Of a stretch of DNA of 12,673 nucleotides, positions 6,698 through 12,673 are shown one piece after another. Where the stretch lies: positions 1 through 12,673 of the forward strand of contig JASLFY010000379.1 in NCBI GenBank assembly GCA_030150425.1. The letters are read 5' to 3'. Both the position numbers and the translations under genes were made by a program. The notes beneath the pieces are model-generated. The model worked only from the letters and a program-made list of their open reading frames with translations, did not search any database and had not been told where the DNA came from. Each line of letters starts with the position of its first letter. The stretch's first letter is position 1. The DNA comes from Yimella sp. (GTDB lineage: Bacteria > Actinomycetota > Actinomycetes > Actinomycetales > Dermatophilaceae).

Positions 6698-8311
6698 GTG
6701 TTCAACAGCCTTTCCGACCGTCTCACCGGCACGTTCAAGAACCTGCGCGGCAAGGGACGACTGACCGAGTCCGACATCAACTCGACCATCCGGGACATCC
6801 GGTTGGCGTTGATCGACGCCGACGTCGCGACCCCCGTGGTCCGGGAGTTCACCGGCCGCGTGCGCGAGCGTGCGCTGGGCGCCGAGGTCAGCGGTGCGCT
6901 GAACCCGGGTCAGCAGGTCGTCAAGATCGTCAACGAGGAACTCATCACCATCCTCGGTGGGGAGACCCGGCGGTTGAACCTCGCCAAGACCGGCCCCACG
7001 GTCATCATGCTCGCCGGTCTGCAGGGTTCGGGTAAGACCACCTTCGCCGGCAAGCTGGCCCGCCACCTGCGCGACCAGGGCCACTTCCCGCTGCTGGTCG
7101 CCGCCGACCTGCAGCGCCCGAACGCCGTACGACAGTTGGAGGTCGTCGCCGAGCGCGCCGGCGTTCCGTCGTTCGCCCCGGAGCGCGGCAACGAGGGCGG
7201 CCACGACGCCGTCACCGAGTCCGGTGAGGGCACCCAGAGCTTCGGCGACCCGGTCTGGGTCGCCCGCGCCGGCATCGGCCAGGCCAAGGTCCGCCAGTAC
7301 GACGTCGTCATCGTCGACACCGCCGGCCGCCTCGCGGTCGACGAGGGTCTGATGCAGCAGGCGCGCGACATCCGCGACGCGATCGAGCCCGACGAGGTGC
7401 TCTTCGTGATCGACGCGATGATCGGTCAGGCCGCGATCGAGACCGCGCTGGCGTTCAGCCAGGGCGTCGACTTCACCGGTGTCGTGCTGTCCAAGTTGGA
7501 CGGTGACGCCCGCGGTGGTGCGGCGCTGTCGGTCGCCACGGTCACCGGCAAGCCGATCCTCTTCTCCTCGATCGGCGAGGGCGTCAAGGACATCGAGGTC
7601 TTCCATCCCGACCGGATGGCCTCCCGCATCCTCGACATGGGTGACGTCCTCACCCTGATCGAGCAGGCCGAGCGCGCGTTCGACCGCCAGCAGGCGGCGT
7701 CCATGGCCAAGAAGTTCATGGACGAGGAGGACTTCACCTTCGACGACTTCCTGCAGCAGATGCAGGCCGTCAAGAAGATGGGCAACCTGAAGTCGATCCT
7801 CGGGATGATGCCGGGCATGGCGCAGATGCGCGACCAACTCAACTCGCTCGACGAGCGCGAGTTCGACCGGGTCGAGGCGATGGTGCGCTCGATGACCCCC
7901 TTCGAGCGCACCCACCCCAAGCAGATCAACGGCTCCCGCCGCGCGCGCATCGCCCGCGGTTCCGGTGTGACCGTCTCCGAGGTCAACCAGCTGCTCGAGC
8001 GCTTCGGTCAGGCGCAGAAGATGATGCGCCAGCTGCGTCGGGGCGGTGGCGGCATGCCCGGGATGCCGGGCATCCCCGGGATGGGTCCGGGCCAGGGCAA
8101 GCGCGGTAAGCAGGCGCCCAAGAAGAAGGGCAAGTCGGGCAACCCGGCCAAGCGCGCGCAGCAGGAGGCGGCGGCAGCCCAGCGCGAGACCGAGGCCCGC
8201 GACAAGGCGTTCGGCAACGCCTTCGGTGGTCAGGAAGAGCCGGACATGAGCAACCTGAAGCTCCCGAAGGGCTTCGAGAAGTTCCTCGGCCCGGACGCCA
8301 AGAAGGACTGA
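6698..8311 (+). CDS. ffh: Signal recognition particle GTPase Ffh (SRP54)
   Basis: A 537-residue SRP protein that binds signal peptides and the 4.5S RNA and docks with FtsY at the membrane. From GTG 6698 the N domain begins FNSLSDRLTGTFKNLRGKGR. The G domain follows: GLQGSGKTT at 107-115, the DLQRPNAVRQL motif at 138-148, DTAGR at 207-211, and SKLDGDARGG at 265-274. The M domain (about 330-447) carries FLQQMQAVKKMGNLKSILGMMPG and the RNA-binding SRRARIARGSG (413-423). The tail has a Gly/Met-rich stretch, a Lys-rich stretch (468-480) and ends LPKGFEKFLG. Compared with E. coli Ffh there are about 18 extra residues near 161-184, before DPVWVARAG. No ribosome site is seen, so it may be leaderless. 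Certain identity. Confidence 0.97.
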   Translation: MFNSLSDRLTGTFKNLRGKGRLTESDINSTIRDIRLALIDADVATPVVREFTGRVRERALGAEVSGALNPGQQVVKIVNEELITILGGETRRLNLAKTGPTVIMLAGLQGSGKTTFAGKLARHLRDQGHFPLLVAADLQRPNAVRQLEVVAERAGVPSFAPERGNEGGHDAVTESGEGTQSFGDPVWVARAGIGQAKVRQYDVVIVDTAGRLAVDEGLMQQARDIRDAIEPDEVLFVIDAMIGQAAIETALAFSQGVDFTGVVLSKLDGDARGGAALSVATVTGKPILFSSIGEGVKDIEVFHPDRMASRILDMGDVLTLIEQAERAFDRQQAASMAKKFMDEEDFTFDDFLQQMQAVKKMGNLKSILGMMPGMAQMRDQLNSLDEREFDRVEAMVRSMTPFERTHPKQINGSRRARIARGSGVTVSEVNQLLERFGQAQKMMRQLRRGGGGMPGMPGIPGMGPGQGKRGKQAPKKKGKSGNPAKRAQQEAAAAQRETEARDKAFGNAFGGQEEPDMSNLKLPKGFEKFLGPDAKKD

Positions 8312-8329
8312 CCCCGGCAGGGTGGCCCG

Positions 8330-9769
8330 TCAGGGCTCCCGTCGACTCGTCCGCCGGCCGTCCGCGGTCCAACTCAGCGTGATCAGCGGCTGATCGGTCG
8401 GGCTGAAGTCGGGCCCGTACGCGAGCACGACCGTACGGCCGACCGCCTCGAACGTCGTCGCCTCGACGGACACCGCCGGGTCGATCGCGGTCGCGGTCAC
8501 GCCCGTTGCACCTTCCGGCAACACGTGCAGGTGCACGCGGTGCCCGCCGCCGGTGTACTCGCTGTGCTGCAGTTCGTCGCCGACGGGCGCGCTGAACAAC
8601 ACGCTGTTGATGTCGTCGACCAGCGCGACCGTACGGGCGCCGTTGAGCAGGATCGCGGTCACGTCCTCCGCCGACACGGCGTACGCCGGCTTCCCGCTGC
8701 CGGTCTCGACCCGGCCGGACGCGGTGCGCCAGAACACCTCGACCGGCGCACCCGACTCGAAGCGTTCGTCGTACGCGACACCGAGGGCGGCCTGCCGGGG
8801 CAGTTCCACGCCCCACGCCCGGTTCTCCTGCACCGGTGGTGCGCTGTGCTGTGGCGGATCGAGGATCCACAGCCCGTCGGTGTCGAGGGGGATGTCGACC
8901 ACCGCATACCGCTCCGTCGTGAGTTGCAGCAGCCACCCCCAGCCGGTGCGTTCCAGCGACAGGTCGAGGTTGTCGACCGTTGCGACGGGCGTCCCGTTGC
9001 GCAGGCGCAGGCGGACGACCGGGCCGTCGCCGCCGCGGTTCGTCAGCTCGACCACGCCGAACTCCGCGGCGTCCGTACGCCGGCGGACCCAGTCGAACAA
9101 CCGCCCGGAGGCGGTGTGTCGGGGGACCGCCGTGGGCAGTGCCGCGCGGTCGATTCCGTCGTAGGAGACCTCGCCGGCGAACGGCCGGTTGATCCACCAG
9201 CCACCCACGGCGGCGCCCGCGGCGACGACAGCGGCCCCCGCCCCGAGCAGCGCCGCGCGGCGGCTGCGGTTGCCGCGCGCCACCAGGTCGGCGACGACGT
9301 CGTGATCGGGCAGGAGGGCCGGAACCGGCACCTCGGCGAGCGGCGGAAGCTCGGTCCGGGCGCGCGCGACCTCCTGGTCGACCCGGCGGGGGCTGCGGCG
9401 CAGCACGTGCGCGACGTCGAGGTCGCCCAGCTCGGTGTGGTCCGCCAGCACCACCGCCTCGCGCTCCGCGCGCGGAAGGCGCCGGTACGCCGCGACGCAC
9501 TCGAGGCGTCGCCGCTGCACCTCGGTGTCCTGCGAAGTCCCTTGCGGCAGTGGGGGATCGACACGCGGAAGGGCCGCCAGCAGGGCGGTGTACGCGGCCA
9601 CCGTCCGGCCCTGCGCAGGTGCCCGGCGGCGTCCCATCACGTCGGCGACAGCCTGCGCGCAGGCGTCCGTCGCGATGTGCGCGTCCCCGCTGATCAGCCA
9701 CGCGGCCCGCAGCAGGCCGGGGCCGAGGCGGTCCAACAGGTCCGCGTCGTCGGGTTCGGTGGGATCCAC
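8330..9769 (-). CDS. Sigma-factor-like N-terminus fused to a membrane anchor and outer domain
   Basis: A 479-residue protein from GTG 9769. Residues 11-45 (LLDRLGPGLLRAAWLISGDAHIA) resemble sigma-70 region 2 of the SigE/ECF type. Residues 92-140 (AAYRRLPRAEREAVVLADHTELGDLDVAHVL) resemble region 4 with its helix-turn-helix. Both are degenerate: the usual DLVQ/DVFQ core is replaced by ATDACAQAVADV. After a basic segment (RGNRSRRAA) comes one hydrophobic helix at about 172-192, then about 285 residues with no motif I know, rich in beta-prone segments and probably outside the cell. It may be a membrane-tethered regulator or a dead sigma relic used as an anchor. It converges on ffh (18-nt gap) and is divergent from the esterase gene. 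The start lacks a ribosome site; an out-of-frame ATG lies 7 nt upstream. Confidence 0.75.
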   Translation of the reverse strand: MDPTEPDDADLLDRLGPGLLRAAWLISGDAHIATDACAQAVADVMGRRRAPAQGRTVAAYTALLAALPRVDPPLPQGTSQDTEVQRRRLECVAAYRRLPRAEREAVVLADHTELGDLDVAHVLRRSPRRVDQEVARARTELPPLAEVPVPALLPDHDVVADLVARGNRSRRAALLGAGAAVVAAGAAVGGWWINRPFAGEVSYDGIDRAALPTAVPRHTASGRLFDWVRRRTDAAEFGVVELTNRGGDGPVVRLRLRNGTPVATVDNLDLSLERTGWGWLLQLTTERYAVVDIPLDTDGLWILDPPQHSAPPVQENRAWGVELPRQAALGVAYDERFESGAPVEVFWRTASGRVETGSGKPAYAVSAEDVTAILLNGARTVALVDDINSVLFSAPVGDELQHSEYTGGGHRVHLHVLPEGATGVTATAIDPAVSVEATTFEAVGRTVVLAYGPDFSPTDQPLITLSWTADGRRTSRREP

Positions 9770-9816
9770 AGTTCATTGTCAGCCCGGGTGGCGCGGGTCC
9801 GGGCGGAATCCGTCGT

Positions 9817-9822
9817 TAGGCT
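9817..9822 (+). promoter_or_regulatory. Candidate -10 box for the esterase-TPR operon
   Basis: TAGGCT matches the TAnnnT pattern in the 112-nt divergent gap, about 60 nt before the esterase start. No convincing -35 box is seen at 16-18 nt upstream. Confidence 0.25.
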
Positions 9823-9870
9823 CGGACGGCCAGAACTCGCGCGCCCGCAGGGCGTTCCGGAAAGTGTCAG

Positions 9871-9876
9871 AAAGGG
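9871..9876 (+). promoter_or_regulatory. Ribosome binding site deciding the esterase start
   Basis: AAAGGG is 5 nt before GTG 9882. In-frame GTGs at 9864 and 9876 are poorer: the first has only GGAAA directly abutting it and the second overlaps this site. Confidence 0.5.
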
Positions 9877-9881
9877 TGTCG

Positions 9882-10703
9882 GTGTCGATCCAGTTGCAGC
9901 ACACCACCGTCGGTGACTCGGGTCCGCGGATCGCGTTCCTGCACGGGCTCTTCGGTCAGGGCAAGAACTGGACCCGTCTGGCCAAGGAACTGTCCGACCA
10001 GTTCCGGTGCACCTTGATCGACCTTCCGAACCATGGGCGGTCGCCCTGGACCGAGACGTTCTCCTACGTCGACATGGCGAAAGACGTTGCCGCACAACTG
10101 CGTTCGATCGACGACGAGCCGTGGATGGTCCTCGGCCACTCGATGGGCGGCAAGGTCGCGATGCTGCTCGCCCTGCTCGAACCGGAACTGGTCGACCGGC
10201 TGATCGTCGTCGACATCTCGCCGGTGGACTACCACGGGCTCACCTCGTTCAACGACTACGTCACCGGGATGCGGGCGATGCCCTTGGACCAGGTGCAGAG
10301 CCGGGCCGACGCGGACCGGTTCGCGCAGGACTGGGTCGACGACCCCGGCGTACGCGCGTTCCTGCTGCAGAACCTGCGCCGCACCGACGACGGCTGGCGA
10401 TGGGCCGCGAACCTCGACCTGATCGCGCGCTCGCTGGACCTGCTCGGCGGCTGGCCCGCCGCCGAGATCCCGGCGGGGGCGACGTACGACGGTCCGGTGC
10501 TGTGGATCGCCGGCGGCGAGTCGTCCTACGTGAGACCCGACTACGCCGAATCGATGCGAACGCTGTTCCCGCACACCAGACTGGTGACGTTGAAGGGGTC
10601 CGGCCACTGGCCGCACTCCCAACTGCCGGAGGTGTTCCTCAGCACCGTCCGGCCGTTCGTCCGGGCCGACCTGCGGACGAACGTCCGCGTGGAGAAGGAG
10701 TGA
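9882..10703 (+). CDS. Alpha/beta hydrolase, YbfF/ABHD11-type esterase
   Basis: A 273-residue cytoplasmic alpha/beta hydrolase close in length and motif order to E. coli YbfF. From GTG 9882: oxyanion loop HGLFGQGKNW (21-30), DLPNHGRSPW (47-56), nucleophile elbow GHSMGGK with Ser87 (85-91), VVDISPVDYH with Asp111 (109-118), PVLWIAGGESSYV (205-217), and GSGHWPH with His242 (239-245). The DISPVDYH and GGESSYV motifs set it apart from haloperoxidase-type hydrolases and match YbfF (DIAPVDYH, GGNSPYV). All catalytic residues are present. There is no signal peptide. YbfF acts on short acyl esters and acyl-CoA in vitro; the natural substrate here is unknown. Its stop is 2 nt from the preferred start of the TPR-like gene, so the two are an operon. 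Confidence 0.9.
   Translation: MSIQLQHTTVGDSGPRIAFLHGLFGQGKNWTRLAKELSDQFRCTLIDLPNHGRSPWTETFSYVDMAKDVAAQLRSIDDEPWMVLGHSMGGKVAMLLALLEPELVDRLIVVDISPVDYHGLTSFNDYVTGMRAMPLDQVQSRADADRFAQDWVDDPGVRAFLLQNLRRTDDGWRWAANLDLIARSLDLLGGWPAAEIPAGATYDGPVLWIAGGESSYVRPDYAESMRTLFPHTRLVTLKGSGHWPHSQLPEVFLSTVRPFVRADLRTNVRVEKE
10695..10700 (+). promoter_or_regulatory. Ribosome binding site deciding the TPR-like protein start
   Basis: AAGGAG lies 5 nt before GTG 10706. The in-frame GTG at 10700 overlaps this site, so it is less likely despite its GTGA overlap with the esterase stop. Confidence 0.55.
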
Positions 10704-10705
10704 GC

Positions 10706-11353
10706 GTGCTCGACCAGGCAGAACTCGGCAAGTTGTGGGACTTCGGCGACCCGGCCGCGTCGCTCGAGCGGTTGCGGCGCGCCCGTGACGCCGAGGCGGA
10801 CCCCGGCAGCCGCGCCGAGCTGACCACCCAGGTGGCCAGGGCGCTCGGGCTGTTGGAGCGTTTCGACGACGCCCGCGCCGAGCTGGACACCGTCACCGAC
10901 GACAGCCCGGCGGTGGCCGTGCGCGTCGCGTTGGAGCAGGGCCGGATCGCCAACAGCAGCGGCGACCGTGCAAGTGCGGTGCCGCTGTTCGGCGCGGCGC
11001 GCGGAGACGCCGACCGCGCGGGGTTGCGTTTTCTCGAGGTCGACGCGCTGCACATGCTCGCGATCTGCGACCGCAACCACGCCGAGGACTGGGCCGAGCA
11101 GGGGATACGTCTGGCCGAGGGGTCGGACCCGCTGACCCAGCGCTGGCTGGTCTCGCTGCACAACAACCTCGGCTGGGACCACTTCGACGTGCAGGAGTAC
11201 GACGTCGCCCGCCAGCACTTCGAGGAGGCGCTGCGCTGGGCCGACCGGGTCGGCACCGTGCAGCAGCAGGAACTCGCCCGCGAGGCGCTCGCGGAGTGCG
11301 ACGCGGCCGCCGAGGGCGGCGGCCGCGCCGAGTCGTCCTGGGACGACGAGTGA
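10706..11353 (+). CDS. TPR-like helical repeat protein
   Basis: A 215-residue soluble, acidic, mostly helical protein without a signal peptide or membrane segment. Several helix pairs of about 34 residues look like degenerate TPR units: around 36-66 (LTTQVARALGLLERFDDARAEL), 70-100 (VALEQGRIANSSGDRASAVPLF), 105-138, and a good one at 149-180 (VSLHNNLGWDHFDVQEYDVA, then RQHFEEALRWAD). The pattern NNLGW...G/Y..A...FEEAL is typical of TPRs. Such proteins act as protein-protein scaffolds; the partner is unknown. It is translated with the YbfF-like esterase. The stop codon directly abuts the convergent stop of the membrane protein gene (11354). A start at GTG 10700 would add two residues. Confidence 0.75.
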   Translation: MLDQAELGKLWDFGDPAASLERLRRARDAEADPGSRAELTTQVARALGLLERFDDARAELDTVTDDSPAVAVRVALEQGRIANSSGDRASAVPLFGAARGDADRAGLRFLEVDALHMLAICDRNHAEDWAEQGIRLAEGSDPLTQRWLVSLHNNLGWDHFDVQEYDVARQHFEEALRWADRVGTVQQQELAREALAECDAAAEGGGRAESSWDDE

Positions 11354-12394
11354 TCAGTCGTACGAGATGAGCGGCTTGCCGGTCTCGCCCGCCTGACGCA
11401 CCCCGAAGATCACCTTCCACCGGGTGCTCGGGATCGGCATCTCCTTGGTGACCACACCGGACGCCAGCTTCTTCACCGTGCCGACCTTCGTCGACGGGAC
11501 GATGATCGCCGTGCAGCCGGGAGCGGTTGCGGCATCGCCCGATGCCTGCGAGGCGGGGCCGGCGATGACACACGCGACGGTTCGCCCGGTGGCCGGAAGA
11601 TCCTCGATCGAGGACGAACTCAGTACGCCGAGATCTGTCCCGGACGTCGCGTTGCCGTTCCATATCTGCTGGGTCCGCGGGGAGACGACGATCTCCGCCC
11701 CCGCGTACCGCACCCCACTGATTCCGCCGCCGTACCCGAGGTACGAACCGTCCGCCCGGCGGAAACCGATGACGTTGCGGTCCGCGCCGGTCGAGCGCAA
11801 GGTCTGCACGGTGACTGCCGTCGATCCGTCGGCCAGGACGACCGGCCTCGGTTGGCTGTCCGGCGGCTCGGATCCCTCGCGGGGAGCCTCGCCCTGCTTG
11901 CCGAAGGCGAACACAGCGGCTGCATCGGACGGGGCTACCGCGGCGAGGATGTCGTTCGGTCCGTCCTGCGCCCGCCACCCACCGTCGAACGTCTGCTGCA
12001 CCGGCAGCAGTCGACTGTTCTTCCCGTCCTTGACGGTGACGAACAGTGCTCCGGTCGATTGGCGGTCGATCGTGTACGTCCCGCCCAGGTCGCGGGCGAC
12101 CTCGCCGTTGTGGCCCACCACGGACCCCGGTCCCCGGAACAGCGGGCCGTAACCCGGCGTCGTGCTGTGCGCCGGTCGCGGCGCCGCCCCGGTCTTCCCG
12201 CCGATCTGTGTCGCACCGACCGCAACAGCGGCTACGGCCGCGGCCGCGACCAGTGCGGTGGCCGTCCGGCGACGCCGACTCGTGCGTCGGATCTGTTCCG
12301 CCCGGGCCGTCACAGCGGTGAAGGACACCGACATCGGCGGGGCCTCGACGCCGTGCAGCGGCGGCAGGAGTTCGGGGTTCATCGGCTGGTTCAT
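11354..12394 (-). CDS. Single-pass membrane protein, probable partner (anti-sigma type) of the adjacent SigE-family sigma
   Basis: A 346-residue protein with a short inner N-terminus (1-43) that ends in a basic patch (RAEQIRRTSRRRR, 31-43). One hydrophobic helix follows at about 44-62, then an outer domain of about 280 residues with many Gly/Ser and beta-prone segments and two Cys near the C-terminus (VACVIAG and APGCTAI). I recognise no catalytic domain, and the zinc HxxxCxxC motif of common anti-sigma factors is absent. Its ATG overlaps the stop of the sigma gene by 4 nt (ATGA), with GGGGA in the sigma 3' end as ribosome site. Position and topology suggest that the inner segment restrains the sigma and the outer part senses. 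This is inference. Confidence 0.65.
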   Translation of the reverse strand: MNQPMNPELLPPLHGVEAPPMSVSFTAVTARAEQIRRTSRRRRTATALVAAAAVAAVAVGATQIGGKTGAAPRPAHSTTPGYGPLFRGPGSVVGHNGEVARDLGGTYTIDRQSTGALFVTVKDGKNSRLLPVQQTFDGGWRAQDGPNDILAAVAPSDAAAVFAFGKQGEAPREGSEPPDSQPRPVVLADGSTAVTVQTLRSTGADRNVIGFRRADGSYLGYGGGISGVRYAGAEIVVSPRTQQIWNGNATSGTDLGVLSSSSIEDLPATGRTVACVIAGPASQASGDAATAPGCTAIIVPSTKVGTVKKLASGVVTKEMPIPSTRWKVIFGVRQAGETGKPLISYD

Positions 12395-12673
12395 GAGGTC
12401 GTCCCCAGAGCTGCGTAGCGGGTGCGAAGGGTGGTGAGCGCCTTGTGTGCGGTGCTCTTCACGGTGCCGACACTGATGTCCAGCAGGTCGGCGACCTGAC
12501 GTTCGGAGAGGTCGTCGTAGTGGCGCAGGACGACCACCTGCCGCTCACGGGGCGGTAGGTCGGCCAGCAGCCGGATCAGGAGGTCGCGGTCCTCGACCGA
12601 GGTGGTCGGTGGGGACGCCCGCTCCGGTGTGTCCTCGGTCAGGACCTCCCGGCGGCGCCGCGGCCAGCCGTCG
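12391..12673 (-). CDS. SigE-family (ECF-type) RNA polymerase sigma factor, C-terminal part
   Basis: The last 93 residues of a sigma factor; the start lies right of the window. The first residues visible (DGWPRRRREV, then LTED) match the linker after region 2 in the actinobacterial SigE family. Region 4 is complete: LLADLPPRERQVVVLRHYDD, then LSERQVADLLDISVGTVKS as the helix-turn-helix that binds the -35 element, then TAHKALTTLRTRYAALG. It ends nine residues or so after the last helix, so no C-terminal extension is present. The stop overlaps the start of the membrane protein gene by 4 nt, the usual layout of a sigma and its membrane regulator. The signal is unknown. Confidence 0.9.
   Translation of the reverse strand, partial: DGWPRRRREVLTEDTPERASPPTTSVEDRDLLIRLLADLPPRERQVVVLRHYDDLSERQVADLLDISVGTVKSTAHKALTTLRTRYAALGTTS

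Noticed and set aside
6482..7915. In-frame upstream extension of cbtB to a 552-residue protein opposite ffh
   Set aside because: The extension would read through the riboswitch and the antisense of ffh. CbtB has its normal length from ATG 6481 with a ribosome site.
8051..8090. Short tandem GGCATGCCCGGGATG-like repeats in ffh
   Set aside because: They encode the Met-Pro-Gly-rich tail found in many Ffh proteins, so they are coding low complexity, not a mobile or regulatory repeat.
8325..8336. Small hairpin GCCC-GTCA-GGGC between the convergent ffh and sigma-fusion stops as a terminator
   Set aside because: It has only 4 bp and no U-tract, so it is within chance for this base composition.
9435..9881. 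Long N-terminal extension of the esterase frame, opposite the sigma-fusion gene
   Set aside because: The extension is Ser/Arg-rich without homology, and hydrolase similarity starts only after GTG 9882.
11332..11347. Hairpin GTCGTC-CTGG-GACGAC at the end of the TPR-like gene as a terminator
   Set aside because: It lies within the coding sequence for ESSWDDE, has no U-tract, and is explained by Asp/Ser codons.

Overview
The window is high-GC DNA with GTG starts, ATGA/GTGA gene overlaps and actinobacterial gene content: amt-glnB-glnD, Ffh with a lysine/methionine-rich tail, a SigE-family sigma factor, and CbtA/CbtB. It is most likely a chromosomal segment of an actinomycete. Micrococcales is my best guess at order, with low confidence. 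No RNA genes, IS elements, CRISPR arrays or prophage genes were seen.

Layout. Positions 1-1063 hold the 3' part of an ammonium transporter gene (amt, cut by the left edge). It overlaps glnB (PII), which is followed by glnD; together they form a nitrogen transport and signalling operon. Convergent to it, on the minus strand, lies a group running cbtB -> cbtA -> FhuF-like [2Fe-2S] protein -> polysaccharide deacetylase (6481 down to 3833). Upstream of cbtB is a well-formed cobalamin riboswitch (about 6499-6618, minus strand). Divergent from it is ffh (SRP GTPase), which has a candidate leaderless promoter.

Convergent to ffh is a 479-residue protein that looks like a degenerate sigma factor fused to a membrane anchor and an outer domain. 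Divergent from that is a two-gene operon of a YbfF-type esterase and a TPR-like protein. The right end holds a minus-strand sigma/membrane-protein pair overlapping by 4 nt; the sigma gene is cut by the right edge.

How it fits together. AmtB, PII and GlnD form the classical module that senses nitrogen and controls ammonium uptake. CbtA/CbtB form a predicted cobalt uptake system whose translation should fall when B12 is abundant. The FhuF-like reductase just downstream may be co-controlled, but its reading frame has no stop at the expected C-terminus and runs on through the deacetylase gene.

The most notable points are the riboswitch with a predicted loop-loop contact, the FhuF-like frame with the missing stop, the sigma-membrane fusion, and its likeness to the split sigma/anti-sigma pair 2 kb away. 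I found no clearly new defence or mobile system here.
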